Shown: piece after piece, positions 8,237-15,053 of the stretch
Position numbering within the stretch: the stretch's first letter is position 1
Layout of the letters: every line of letters begins with the position of its first letter
Source of the DNA: a virus
DNA length: 20,584 nt
IMG/VR virus record: IMGVR_UViG_3300046010_001999
Location: 1-20,584 of that record
Strand: one strand, 5' to 3'
Program-made: the position numbers and the translations under genes
Notes under the pieces: generated by a model
Database searches by the model: none
The model's input: only the letters and a program-made list of their open reading frames with translations
What the model was told of the DNA's origin: nothing

Positions 8237-8256
8237 GGGCTTTAAACGCCCTTTAG
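8237..8256 (+). terminator. Small terminator-like hairpin after the lysis genes
   Basis: GGGC (8237-8240) pairs with GCCC (8248-8251) across a 7-base loop, followed by TTTAG. It lies 13 bases after the holin stop. The stem is short, so on its own it would be a weak terminator. Confidence 0.35.
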
Positions 8257-8265
8257 AGACACGAA

Positions 8266-8312
8266 AACCCCCAACTTGAGGTACTTACCTCAGGAAGGGG
8301 GTTCTTTCTCGT
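8266..8312 (+). terminator. Strong two-part terminator hairpin
   Basis: AACCCCC (8266-8272) pairs with GGGGGTT (8297-8303). Inside it TGAGGT pairs with ACCTCA around a short ACTT loop (8277-8292). A T-rich tract (TTCTTTCTCGTTTCT) follows. It probably ends transcription of the late plus-strand genes. Confidence 0.75.
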
Positions 8313-8330
8313 TTCTGTATACTTATTATA

Positions 8331-8350
8331 GACCCCTTCGGGGTCTTATA
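8331..8350 (+). terminator. Second terminator-like hairpin
   Basis: GACCCC (8331-8336) pairs with GGGGTC (8340-8345) around a tight TTC loop, followed by an AT-rich tract (TTATATATATT). AT-rich flanks on both sides would let it act in either direction. Confidence 0.6.
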
Positions 8351-8404
8351 TATATTATTATATATTATATATATCTAAGTATACACATAGGAATTCTGAT
8401 TGGT
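8351..8404. other. AT-rich spacer between late and early genes
   Basis: This is mostly alternating T and A up to about 8380, with no ORF and no clear promoter. It separates the terminators from the early control region. DNA melting or protein binding is possible, but nothing specific can be read. Confidence 0.5.
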
Positions 8405-8429
8405 GGTAGGCGACATTGTCCTGCCTACC
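8405..8429. promoter_or_regulatory. Inverted repeat upstream of the early promoter
   Basis: GGTAGGC (8405-8411) and GCCTACC (8423-8429) form an exact 7-base inverted repeat with an 11-base spacer. It lies about 20 bases upstream of the extended -10, where an operator or activator site would sit. It could also be a hairpin in a longer transcript. Confidence 0.45.
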
Positions 8430-8447
8430 TACAATGGCTATTGCCTA

Positions 8448-8463
8448 TGGTATACTACTGCTA
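8448..8463 (+). promoter_or_regulatory. Early promoter with extended -10, leaderless start
   Basis: TGG then TATACT (8451-8456) is an extended -10. The A of the first ATG (8463) lies seven bases after the hexamer, where transcription would start, and there is no ribosome site. This predicts a leaderless mRNA, which actinobacteria translate efficiently. No good -35 is seen, which suits an extended -10 or an activated promoter. Confidence 0.65.
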
Positions 8464-8654
8464 TGACTATTGAATTGGGTGAATACACCCTGCCAGAACA
8501 TATATCTTACTCCGCATTTACCACCTTTATCGACTGTGGCTACCAGTATTATCTAGGTCGACTGTTACAATTACCTGAGGCACCATCTGTATGGTCAGTG
8601 GGTGGCTCATCATTTCATACCGCTACTGAGTTGTGGGATTTGGAGAACCTATGA
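8463..8654 (+). CDS. N-terminal half of a split Cas4/RecB-like nuclease
   Basis: This 63-residue product carries SYSAFTTFIDCGYQYYLGRL (Cys25) and GGSSFHTATELWD (His52). These are the first Fe-S cysteine region and first conserved histidine region of Cas4/RecB-family PD-(D/E)XK exonucleases. The frame ends in TGA just after the ELWD motif. The catalytic Asp and DxK core and the other three cysteines are in a separate ORF at 8859, in the same frame. The start at 8463 fits the leaderless promoter; an upstream GTG at 8400 lies before the promoter. The stop overlaps the next ATG (ATGA). The fragment is too short to be a nuclease alone. Confidence 0.7.
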   Translation: MTIELGEYTLPEHISYSAFTTFIDCGYQYYLGRLLQLPEAPSVWSVGGSSFHTATELWDLENL

Positions 8655-8887
8655 TTAGTATAGTTAATGAAGAGGGTGGTATTACCACTATGCAATGGGA
8701 AACCTATAATGAAATTATGCGTGAACGATATCTTGATGGCTTACAAGAAACTTGGGCTGTTGCTGTTGGTTCTATCAATTCTCTTATTGATAAGACTATG
8801 AATGAGGCTGAACTTGTTGGCTTACTTACTGCTAAACTAGCACTTAAGGAGGCACTAAGTGAGCACCGCTCAAAGTTTATGGGATAA
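8651..8887 (+). CDS. Unrecognised ORF between the nuclease halves
   Basis: This 78-residue acidic, mainly helical protein (WETYNEIMRERYLDGLQETW, then NEAELVGLLTAKLALKEALS) matches no family I recognise. Its ATG overlaps the stop of the nuclease N-terminal fragment. Its last 29 bases overlap the start of the C-terminal fragment. It sits exactly where a short loop would join the two halves of a normal nuclease. It could be a small inserted gene or a subunit that bridges the halves. Confidence 0.55.
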   Translation: MISIVNEEGGITTMQWETYNEIMRERYLDGLQETWAVAVGSINSLIDKTMNEAELVGLLTAKLALKEALSEHRSKFMG

Positions 8888-9464
8888 GGCTTGGATTAAA
8901 GAATCAGAAGGTGTTGACTTAACCTTTGCTCGTGTTGGTGGTAGAACATCTAAAGCATTTCCTAATAGAGAGAACGTAGATTTCTGGCAACAGACAGGAC
9001 CTGAATGGGTTCAGTCTTACATTGATTGGCGTAAGGCTAATCATAACTGGAAGATTTGGCATACTCCCGAAGGCGCACCCGCCGTAGAGTTGGGGTTAAC
9101 TCCTATTTTTGCTGGCGTACCAGTGAAGATGGTTCTTGATAGAGTGTTTGAAGTCGATGGTGAGTTGGTCGTGGTTGACCTCAAGACTTCACAACAGACC
9201 CCAACTTCTACCTTACAACTTGGCTTCTACAAACTAGGACTCAAGCAAGTCTTAGGTGTGGACATTAAGTACGGTGCATACTGGATGGCTAGACAAGAAG
9301 GTACCTCTGCTATGGTTGATCTTAGTGATTACACCGAGGAGAAACTTGAGTACCTTGTCGCCTCCTTTGATAAGGCACGTAAGGCTGGTATATTTATACC
9401 CAACACAAACAACTGCAATCGTTGTGGACTAACAGAACACTGTCAGTTCACTTCGAAGAAATGA
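8859..9464 (+). CDS. C-terminal half of a split Cas4/RecB-like nuclease
   Basis: This 201-residue protein starts at GTG 8859, five bases after a full AAGGAGG site (8847-8853), so it is translated independently. SLWDKAW at its start resembles the segment that normally follows the conserved His in Cas4-like proteins. The nuclease core is visible: Glu77, Asp94 (VLDRV), Asp107-x-Lys109 (VVDLKTS) and Gln120...Tyr124. The C-terminal CNRCGLTEHC gives Cys186, Cys189 and Cys195. With Cys25 of the upstream product these would make the four ligands of a 4Fe-4S cluster. It probably processes DNA ends in phage recombination or replication. Confidence 0.85.
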   Translation: MSTAQSLWDKAWIKESEGVDLTFARVGGRTSKAFPNRENVDFWQQTGPEWVQSYIDWRKANHNWKIWHTPEGAPAVELGLTPIFAGVPVKMVLDRVFEVDGELVVVDLKTSQQTPTSTLQLGFYKLGLKQVLGVDIKYGAYWMARQEGTSAMVDLSDYTEEKLEYLVASFDKARKAGIFIPNTNNCNRCGLTEHCQFTSKK

Positions 9465-9472
9465 GAAAAACA

Positions 9473-9862
9473 ATGGCAAATGAAGACTGGAAACTGCAAG
9501 TTTCCTACAAGACACCATCAGGTGATATGATAAATGTACGTGCTAATACTGCTGATGAACTATCAGTATTGTTAGAAGGCGTAGGAGATTACTCTCCACA
9601 GATTGCTGCTACCCAGCAAAAGATAGTGGGTTCATATGCTCTAAACCCGTCCTCAACATCGAGTTCCACTACAAGCACAAGGCCCTCGAGTTACTCCGCA
9701 CCAACCCCAGTCTCAGCAGCGTCAGGTACAGCGTCACCCGTATGCAAACACGGGGGCCGTATATGGCGAGAGGGAATCAGTAAGGCTAGCGGTAAACCAT
9801 ATGCATTCTGGTCTTGTCCTTCACCACAGGGAACGCCTGACCAATGCAAACCAGTAAACTAA
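9473..9862 (+). CDS. Small protein with C-terminal zinc-type motif, possibly DNA-binding
   Basis: The protein is 129 residues from ATG 9473. An ATG at 9461, overlapping the nuclease stop, would add four. An N-terminal alpha/beta domain (MANEDWKLQVSYKTPSGDMI, then DELSVLLEGVGDYSPQI) is followed by a Ser/Thr/Pro linker at about residues 57-88. The C-terminal module contains CKHGG, then REGISKASGKPYAFWSCPSP and a last Cys. The pattern C...G(K)PY.F..CPS...C looks like a zinc knuckle seen in phage replication proteins. A role in single-strand DNA handling is inferred from the neighbours. Confidence 0.7.
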   Translation: MANEDWKLQVSYKTPSGDMINVRANTADELSVLLEGVGDYSPQIAATQQKIVGSYALNPSSTSSSTTSTRPSSYSAPTPVSAASGTASPVCKHGGRIWREGISKASGKPYAFWSCPSPQGTPDQCKPVN

Positions 9863-9905
9863 AAGACTGGCATAAATCTTTTTTCGGAACTAGAAAGGAA
9901 CCAGG

Positions 9906-10688
9906 ATGCGTACACTTGTCAGATCAGTTGGTCGTGCCAGTATTGGTGGGGAACCATTACCATCTTGCTTTAAGGCATTCGAATCAAACAAGATCATCAT
10001 CCGTCGCTCTGAAGTTTCTATGTTCGCAGCAGCACCAGGAGTGGGAAAGTCCACACTAGCATTAGCATTAGCGTTAAAGATGAAAGTGCCAACACTTTAT
10101 GTCTCAGCCGATACTAATGCTCATACTATGGCTATGCGATTAGCGTCTATGATTTCGGGAAAAAACCAAACAGATGTAGAGGGGATGCTACATTCTGATG
10201 TTGGTTGGACTAAGGCTACTCTATCCAAGAGTAGCCATATAGTCTGGTCATTTGAATCAGCACCAACACTACAAGATATTGATGAAGAGGTTCAAGCCTT
10301 TGAAGAACTATGGGGTTGTTCTCCTACGCTTATCATAGTTGATAACTTAATGGATGTAGCCACAGATGGTGGCGAAGAGTTCGCTTCTATGCGTGCTATT
10401 ATGAAGGAGTTAAAATATCTTGCTCGTGCTACTAATTCGGCTGTTGTCGTTCTTCATCATACTAGTGAGGCTGTTCTTGGGTCACCGTGTCAGCCACGCT
10501 CTGCTATCCAAGGTAAAGTGGCACAACTACCAGCGCTTATATGTACACTTGGTGTTGTCGGAAGTTCAATGGGTGTGGCTCCAGTCAAAAATAGATATGG
10601 AAAAGCAGACGCAGGTGGAGGACTAATGACTTGGATTGCATTTAATCCTGAGTATATGTTCGTTGATGATATACCAGAGAACCATTGA
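9906..10688 (+). CDS. RecA/DnaB-fold replicative ATPase (RepA-like helicase)
   Basis: This 260-residue protein has Walker A at residues 43-50 (APGVGKST), a hydrophobic strand and Asp as Walker B (TLIIVDNLMD, Asp146), and a VVVLHHTSE motif at 181-188 typical of DnaB/RepA/AAA_25 ATPases. There is no N-terminal DnaB domain, so it is a minimal helicase or recombination ATPase. It follows an AAAGGA site six bases before the ATG. The neighbouring nuclease, resolvase and primase suggest DNA unwinding at the phage fork. A RecA-like recombinase is a less likely alternative because no RecA signature is seen. Confidence 0.8.
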   Translation: MRTLVRSVGRASIGGEPLPSCFKAFESNKIIIRRSEVSMFAAAPGVGKSTLALALALKMKVPTLYVSADTNAHTMAMRLASMISGKNQTDVEGMLHSDVGWTKATLSKSSHIVWSFESAPTLQDIDEEVQAFEELWGCSPTLIIVDNLMDVATDGGEEFASMRAIMKELKYLARATNSAVVVLHHTSEAVLGSPCQPRSAIQGKVAQLPALICTLGVVGSSMGVAPVKNRYGKADAGGGLMTWIAFNPEYMFVDDIPENH

Positions 10689-11041
10689 TGAGTAGTTATG
10701 GTAAGCGCAAAGGTGCTACATTCGAAACTAGTGTAGTCAAATGGCTAAGGTCAAGAGATATACTGGCGGAAAGATTGACCAAGGCTGGTGCTAAAGATGA
10801 GGGTGATGTAGTTGCTTTCTTAGATGGAGCAGCAAACATATTAGAATTAAAAGCAACAAAGAAGTTAGACTTACCACAGTTCTGGCGTGAGGCTGAGGTT
10901 GAGGCAGAAAATTATGCTAAGGCTAGAGGATTAAAAGAAGTACCATATAAGTTTGTGATAGTTAAACGTAGACAGGCAGGAATAGACAAGGCTTGGGTGG
11001 TGGAAGATTTTGAACAGTGGACTAAGAGGGCAGGCAAATGA
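10688..11041 (+). CDS. Hjc-like Holliday junction resolvase (PD-(D/E)XK nuclease)
   Basis: The ATG at 10688 overlaps the previous stop (TGATG) and gives 117 residues. The core fits archaeal-type Hjc enzymes: GKRKGATFE with Glu13, then KDEGDVVAF with Asp40, and ILELKAT with Glu53-x-Lys55, followed by a charged helix (FWREAEVEAENYAKARG). It should cut branched DNA formed during replication or packaging. The stop codon overlaps an ATG at 11038 that is not in the frame of the conserved primase zinc domain. Confidence 0.8.
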   Translation: MSSYGKRKGATFETSVVKWLRSRDILAERLTKAGAKDEGDVVAFLDGAANILELKATKKLDLPQFWREAEVEAENYAKARGLKEVPYKFVIVKRRQAGIDKAWVVEDFEQWTKRAGK

Positions 11042-11399
11042 CTTACCAAGCATACGAGAAATACTCATCCATTATGGAGCGAGTGTACGACAAGGACACG
11101 GGCAGGCTAATATCAAATGCCCTTTCCATTCGGACACTCACCAATCAGGAAGCGCTGATCTCGACGATAACTTATTCATCTGTTTCGCCTGCGGAGTCCA
11201 AGGTAACAGTCTACAAATTATCGCACAACAAGAAAGGGTAGACATACGTGAGGCAAAGCATATCGCAGAAAGAATTACTGGGTCAAGCAACTCAGAAGTA
11301 CGCGGCAAACATTTATCAGGCAGAAGATTACCTCAGAAGCAGGGGTATAACAATGGAAGCAGCACGTCTGGCTCGATTCGGCGTAGTAGGGGAGCCTGA
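11010..11399 (+). CDS. Primase zinc-ribbon ORF (CHC2-like), start uncertain
   Basis: In this frame the sequence reads SIREILIHYGASV, then CPFH (Cys37, His40) and CFACG (Cys58, Cys61), followed by QGNSLQIIAQQE. This is the zinc-binding domain of DnaG-type primases, which recognises template DNA. The only usual start in frame is TTG 11010, inside the resolvase gene, with a poorly spaced GGAAG. The ATG at 11038 has a good GAGGG and an ATGA overlap but lies in another frame. Past about residue 95 the reading looks non-conserved (GKHLSGRRLPQKQGYNNGSS), while the primase continues in a different frame. Either this is a short separate subunit or the ribosome shifts frame. Confidence 0.65.
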   Translation: MNSGLRGQANDLPSIREILIHYGASVRQGHGQANIKCPFHSDTHQSGSADLDDNLFICFACGVQGNSLQIIAQQERVDIREAKHIAERITGSSNSEVRGKHLSGRRLPQKQGYNNGSSTSGSIRRSRGA

Positions 11400-11871
11400 A
11401 ATTGGACACGAACAATACAAAGGAAGATTATCCATACCGTATATTACCAAGAGTGGTGTTGTCGATCTTCGTTTTCGCAGCCTTCATCCTGCTGTTGAAC
11501 CTAAGTATATGGGTTTAACTGGGGCTGAAACTAGAATGTATAATGTATTAGACATAGAAAAAGCGGGCGATTTTATAGGAGTGTGTGAAGGTGAATTGGA
11601 CACAGTTACTTTATCTAGTTGTGTTGGCATCCCTTGTATCGGTGTACCTGGGGCTAATAGTTGGAAGAAGCACTACACGAGATTGCTCGCTGACTTTGAA
11701 AGAGTATTTGTATTTGCAGATGGAGATCAGCCAGGAAAAGAATTTGCAACAAGTTTGGCAAGGGAACTGCCAGTCACTATCGTGCAAATGCCAGATGGAG
11801 AAGATGTGAACAGTTCATACGTAAAGTTTGGCGCTGATTATATTAGGGAGAAGGCGGGACTAGATGGATAG
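11248..11871 (+). CDS. Primase Toprim-domain ORF
   Basis: This 207-residue product starts at GTG 11248, with AGAAAGGG at 11231-11238 upstream. It continues the primase after the zinc domain: an N-terminal helical part (AEDYLRSRGITMEAARLARF), a GRLSIPY segment, then the Toprim core with CEGELD (Glu114/Glu116) and FADGDQPGKE (Asp158, Asp160), which bind the metal ions for primer synthesis. It overlaps the zinc-ribbon ORF by 152 bases in a +1-related frame. Primases divided into zinc and Toprim ORFs occur in actinobacteriophages. The last 8 bases overlap the next gene. Confidence 0.85.
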   Translation: MRQSISQKELLGQATQKYAANIYQAEDYLRSRGITMEAARLARFGVVGEPEIGHEQYKGRLSIPYITKSGVVDLRFRSLHPAVEPKYMGLTGAETRMYNVLDIEKAGDFIGVCEGELDTVTLSSCVGIPCIGVPGANSWKKHYTRLLADFERVFVFADGDQPGKEFATSLARELPVTIVQMPDGEDVNSSYVKFGADYIREKAGLDG

Positions 11872-12202
11872 AGGTATACCACCCTGCCCTGAATGTGGTG
11901 AGCATTTTGAGAATGTATTTCAGGCAACAGATCACTTGCTAGAAGATAATGATGAGTTTGATCCAGCATTAGTCTTACCCAATGGGGCTAGATTAATGAT
12001 AGGTTCTTTACTTAGGTGCCTGTATAAATATGCAGACAAACCAAATCAGATAAGAACTATAACCCAGTCTACATATATGACATTGTTTACGGCAGAGACA
12101 CAGCCTGAAGCAATCAAAGATATAGTAGAAGAGATGATAATTGAATCGCAGATGATGGAAATAGATAATGAACTCAAACAATTACTTGAAGAGGGGAAGT
12201 GA
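11864..12202 (+). CDS. Hypothetical protein with N-terminal zinc-finger motif
   Basis: This 112-residue protein begins with CPECGEHFENVFQATDHLLE. The CxxC followed by His about 13 residues later resembles a C2H2-type knuckle, although a second His is not obvious. The rest is acidic and helical (MLEIDNELKQLLEE-like C terminus). It overlaps the Toprim gene by 8 bases and is co-transcribed with the replication genes. A DNA- or protein-binding accessory role at the fork is plausible. No family was recognised with confidence. Confidence 0.65.
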   Translation: MDRGIPPCPECGEHFENVFQATDHLLEDNDEFDPALVLPNGARLMIGSLLRCLYKYADKPNQIRTITQSTYMTLFTAETQPEAIKDIVEEMIIESQMMEIDNELKQLLEEGK

Positions 12203-12205
12203 AGA

Positions 12206-12571
12206 ATGGCAGATTATAACCCACTTGGAGGAGCAAGGTTTCCATATAAGTCAGATACAAAAAATGAATGGGAAACTCGTTCTTACCCTGACAGTATCTC
12301 TTTTGAGTCAGCAGTAGCACAAACATTCCAAGAACTATTAGATCTATTGCTATCTAAGCATAAAGATTACGGACCAAAAAACATTGCTGACGCCCCCGGT
12401 GGTGCGCTGAATGGATTAAGGGTGCGTATGCACGATAAGTTGGCTCGCATAAATAATTTATATGATAGTCAATCTAATCCTGAACACGAAAGTCTTGAGG
12501 ATTCATTTAAGGATATGGCTAACTATGCAATCATAGGGTTGCTAGTATTGAGAGGACAGTGGGACAAATGA
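12206..12571 (+). CDS. DUF1599-like (nucleotide-modification-associated) protein
   Basis: The 121-residue protein contains KHKDYGPKNI, GLRVRMHDKLARINNL and LEDSFKDMANYAIIG. This is the pattern of DUF1599, sometimes named nucleotide modification associated domain 1, which is common in phages. The family resembles the all-alpha NTP pyrophosphatases with conserved acidic residues, so nucleotide handling is likely but unproven. A GAGGGGAAG site lies a few bases upstream of the ATG. The stop overlaps the next small ORF (ATGA). Confidence 0.75.
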   Translation: MADYNPLGGARFPYKSDTKNEWETRSYPDSISFESAVAQTFQELLDLLLSKHKDYGPKNIADAPGGALNGLRVRMHDKLARINNLYDSQSNPEHESLEDSFKDMANYAIIGLLVLRGQWDK

Positions 12572-12726
12572 TAGTAGCGGGACCTGAACTAATAGAAGGA
12601 ACAGTTAAAACTGACGCTGGTAAAAAACTCTACAAAGAAGTAGAAGAAAAATTTCCAGTTGAATTGTGGACAATTGTGTTAAAAGGTATTTGGGCAATAG
12701 AAAAAGAATTAGAGGAGAATCTATAA
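12568..12726 (+). CDS. Small hypothetical protein
   Basis: This 52-residue ORF (MIVAGPELIEGTVKTDAGKK, then LYKEVEEKFPVELWTIVLKG) starts within the previous stop (ATGA) and ends in a TAATG with the HNH gene. Overlaps on both sides and normal codon use argue that it is translated. The central Trp-rich hydrophobic stretch is too short and too charged around it for a clear membrane helix. Function unknown. Confidence 0.6.
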   Translation: MIVAGPELIEGTVKTDAGKKLYKEVEEKFPVELWTIVLKGIWAIEKELEENL

Positions 12727-13010
12727 TGGCTAAAGAATACGGTCCATATAAAGGAAGTAAAGCCAATGGTGGTAGACCCATTATGGTTATTAAAAAGAAA
12801 GTTAATGGTAAGATTAAAACAACATCTACCAATGCTGCTCGTGCATTATTTAAGAAAGCAACGGGTAAGAAGTTAAAACGTAATCAAGAAGTAGACCACA
12901 AAGATAACAAAGGTCGTGCTGGTACTAACGATAAGATGTCCAACCTGGGTATCATATCTAAAAGCAAAAATGTTGCTAAAGAAAATAAGAGACGGGCTAA
13001 AAAGAAATGA
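12726..13010 (+). CDS. Small basic HNH-type protein
   Basis: The protein is 94 residues from ATG 12726. The start is fixed by the TAATG overlap and an AGGAG about 8 bases upstream. It is strongly basic. Residues 55-82 read EVDHKDNKGRAGTNDKMSNL followed by a SKSKN segment. This gives the Asp-His pair, Asn and final Asn of the ββα-metal HNH core, without zinc-binding cysteines. It may be a small DNA nuclease (a homing, packaging or recombination helper). It overlaps the phosphoesterase gene by four bases (ATGA), so it belongs to the operon and is not a free-standing insertion. Confidence 0.75.
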   Translation: MAKEYGPYKGSKANGGRPIMVIKKKVNGKIKTTSTNAARALFKKATGKKLKRNQEVDHKDNKGRAGTNDKMSNLGIISKSKNVAKENKRRAKKK

Positions 13011-13747
13011 AAATTATAGTCTGCGTATCTGATTTACAGGTACCGTACCACGATAGAAAAGCAGTATCTGTACTGTCTAAGTTTATAAAACAATATAAAC
13101 CTGACGAGGTGGTATCTGTTGGGGATGAAATGGATATGCAGACTATCTCAAAATGGAGTAAGGGTACTGACCTTGAACACGAGAAGTCTATTGCTAGAGA
13201 TAGAGACGAAACATATCGTGTGCTTGAATCATTAAAGATTAAACATATGATTCGATCTAACCATACAGATAGATTGTTTAATACAATTAAGATGAGGGCG
13301 CCAGGACTTGCTGGCTTACCTGAATTAGAGTTAAAAAACTTCCTAAGACTTGATAATTTAGGCATTACTTACCACGAAAAACCATATGAATTAGCACCTA
13401 ATTGGTTGCTATTGCACGGTGATGAGGGTAATGTGCAACCTACTGCTGGTGCTACCGCACTCGGACTAGCCAAACGTGCTGGTATGTCTGTAGTCTGCGG
13501 TCATACGCACCGTATGGGCTTGACACATTACACTCAGTCATACTTTGGTGGACACCCTAAAACTCTTTGGGGCTTAGAGGTTGGTTGCTTGATGGACTTT
13601 AAGTTTGCTAAGTATGTTAAGGGGGGATTGTTTACGTGGCACAAAGGTTTCGGTGTCTTATACGTAGATGGAAATAAAGTTATACCACATCTTGTTCCAG
13701 TTAATATGGATGGTTCATTTGTATTTGACGGTAAGGTGTGGAAGTAA
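13007..13747 (+). CDS. Calcineurin-like metallophosphoesterase
   Basis: This 246-residue protein has the metallophosphoesterase metal motifs in order: SDLQVPYHD (Asp9, with Gln11 where His is usual, and His15), VGDEMD (Asp40), SNHTD (Asn85-His86), LLHGDEG (His137) and CGHTHR (His166, His168). The Gln in motif I and the Ser before NH are departures from the classic DxH and GNH(D/E). They occur in some phage members and may alter metal use. Its place in a replication operon suggests a role on nucleic acid or nucleotides, but the substrate is not evident. Confidence 0.8.
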   Translation: MKIIVCVSDLQVPYHDRKAVSVLSKFIKQYKPDEVVSVGDEMDMQTISKWSKGTDLEHEKSIARDRDETYRVLESLKIKHMIRSNHTDRLFNTIKMRAPGLAGLPELELKNFLRLDNLGITYHEKPYELAPNWLLLHGDEGNVQPTAGATALGLAKRAGMSVVCGHTHRMGLTHYTQSYFGGHPKTLWGLEVGCLMDFKFAKYVKGGLFTWHKGFGVLYVDGNKVIPHLVPVNMDGSFVFDGKVWK

Positions 13748-14395
13748 TTGGACTGGGACAACATTGAGAAGTGGGACTACATTGTAACAGCGGTTGCCTC
13801 AGAGTATCATAGGAAGTTTCCTATGGTAGAGTTAGAGGACATAAGACAATCGCTGTATCAATGGTTTGCCGAACATCCAAATAAACTTAAGGACTGGGAA
13901 GCAATAGGTGAGAAGGACGCAAAGAATCTTATCTATCGTTCACTTCGTAATGATGCACTAGATTATTGTCAACGATGGAAAGCAAAGTCTGTTGGTTATG
14001 ATATTACTGATGTACATTACTATGAATCTGAAGTGGTTGAAGCATTACTACCACCAGTATTGCGTGGTGAGTATGGTGTTACGCATAAACTAAATCTTGG
14101 TAGACCAGGAAGGCCGTCTGCTCCCGCCGAAGGTGGCAATCTAACTATAATGATGTTAGAAGTTGACTCAGGTTATTGGAAGTTAAACAAAGATGATAGA
14201 AGAATTATCTTCTTACGCTTTGCTGAACATCTAGATTTCGGCGAGATAGCAAACTACTTGGAACTTGGTACTGATAGTGCGGCACGAATGAGACTTAAGC
14301 GTGCCATTCGTAGGCTTATCAATAAGATAGGTGGATATAAACCTTACAATGATATTGATACTACTAGTTCGGAAGATCAAGAGGTTGAAGAATAG
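13748..14395 (+). CDS. Sigma-factor-like DNA-binding protein
   Basis: The frame begins at TTG 13748, directly after the preceding TAA, with GGAAG close upstream; no ATG or GTG is available nearby. In the 215-residue protein, about residues 20-85 (EYHRKFPMVELEDIRQSLYQ, then NLIYRSLRNDALDYCQRWKA) resemble helical sigma region 2-type segments. Residues 160-205 (DDRRIIFLRFAEHLDFGEIA, then ARMRLKRAIRRL) form a helix-turn-helix like sigma region 4. It could redirect host RNA polymerase to late genes. The 3' end overlaps a minus-strand gene by 19 bases with no terminator between them. Confidence 0.65.
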   Translation: MDWDNIEKWDYIVTAVASEYHRKFPMVELEDIRQSLYQWFAEHPNKLKDWEAIGEKDAKNLIYRSLRNDALDYCQRWKAKSVGYDITDVHYYESEVVEALLPPVLRGEYGVTHKLNLGRPGRPSAPAEGGNLTIMMLEVDSGYWKLNKDDRRIIFLRFAEHLDFGEIANYLELGTDSAARMRLKRAIRRLINKIGGYKPYNDIDTTSSEDQEVEE

Positions 14396-14877
14396 TATCC
14401 ATCATCAGGGTCGAACTCAATCTCCCCGTCAGACCATAGATCGTTATCGTTCATAGCAAATTCTTCCATCTCTTCATCATCATACAAATCAGCAAACAGT
14501 TTCTTACCCTTAGAAATAGGCAAAAAACCTACGGTTTTAACTACTTTTTCGATGTCCTCGAACTCGGTAGTCTTAGGTAAGTTATCTTTATCTTCCCACT
14601 TTATACTAAAGGTATCGAGATTGAATTCCCATATACCCTCAGGTGTTGAACAGATATAGATTGGTATCCTACCAGTTACATTGGCTTGATCCATTATCTT
14701 ATCATACTTATATTTTTCTATAAGTAATTCGTTGTAGTGTGTATGCCTACACTTCAACTCGATATATAAATCATCACGCTCTGACACGCAATCATAATTA
14801 GAATACTCGTCGCTAACCATTGTAAGGTCAGGATAGTATTCATCTTTAAGCATACTAAAGAGTTGTTCTTCGTTCAT
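14377..14877 (-). CDS. PD-(D/E)XK-like hypothetical protein
   Basis: The 166-residue protein starts at 14877, fixed by AGGAGG four bases upstream and by a TAATG overlap with the FmdB-like gene; an open frame continues further upstream but lacks support. Residues near 30-60 contain YDCVSERDDLYIELKCR, then KYKYDKIMDQ, and further on GRIPIYICSTPEGIWEF. An Asp followed by Glu-x-Lys in a beta strand is the hallmark of restriction-endonuclease-like folds. The C terminus is strongly acidic with low complexity (DDEEMEEF, EFDPDDGYY). The nuclease assignment is tentative. It is the last gene of the minus cluster. Confidence 0.7.
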   Translation of the reverse strand: MNEEQLFSMLKDEYYPDLTMVSDEYSNYDCVSERDDLYIELKCRHTHYNELLIEKYKYDKIMDQANVTGRIPIYICSTPEGIWEFNLDTFSIKWEDKDNLPKTTEFEDIEKVVKTVGFLPISKGKKLFADLYDDEEMEEFAMNDNDLWSDGEIEFDPDDGYYSSTS

Positions 14878-15053
14878 TATCCTCCTGTTGAATAGAACCC
14901 TGTCCCCTTGAAGTGAACTGGGTTGGCTTGGTATTCTCTTGTCATTTCTCTGTTGCATTGCGGACACTCAACCAAGTCATCACGGTCATCAACATTACGA
15001 CTTAGTTCTTGTAGTGTCTTATCGTCTAAACATCTGTATGAATAAGTTGGCAT
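14877..15053 (-). CDS. FmdB-type zinc-ribbon protein
   Basis: This 58-residue ORF reads MPTYSYRC at the N terminus, CPQC at residues 30-33 and VHFKGTGFYSTGG at the C terminus. The YxYRC start and the FKGTGFYST ending are the signature of the FmdB regulatory zinc-ribbon family. The usual second cysteine of the first knuckle is missing (RCLDDKT), leaving three cysteines, so the metal site may be changed. It overlaps genes on both sides through TAATG sequences. The function of this family in phages is not known; a transcription-related role is usually proposed. Confidence 0.85.
   Translation of the reverse strand: MPTYSYRCLDDKTLQELSRNVDDRDDLVECPQCNREMTREYQANPVHFKGTGFYSTGG

Noticed and set aside
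8400-8462. Upstream GTG extension of the split nuclease N-terminal ORF
   Set aside because: It lies upstream of the extended -10 promoter and runs through the inverted repeat; the ATG at 8463 fits the transcript start and family length.
8651-8887. Group I/II intron or insertion sequence splitting the nuclease
   Set aside because: The gap is only about 200 bases, with no terminal inverted repeats, target duplication or intron core visible.
11038-11241. 67-codon frame starting at the well-placed ATG after the resolvase
   Set aside because: Its translation is not protein-like, while the overlapping frame carries the CHC2 zinc motif. It matters only as part of the primase frame puzzle.
12726-13010. 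HNH gene as a free-standing homing endonuclease insertion
   Set aside because: It overlaps both neighbours by stop-start sequences and interrupts no recognisable gene.
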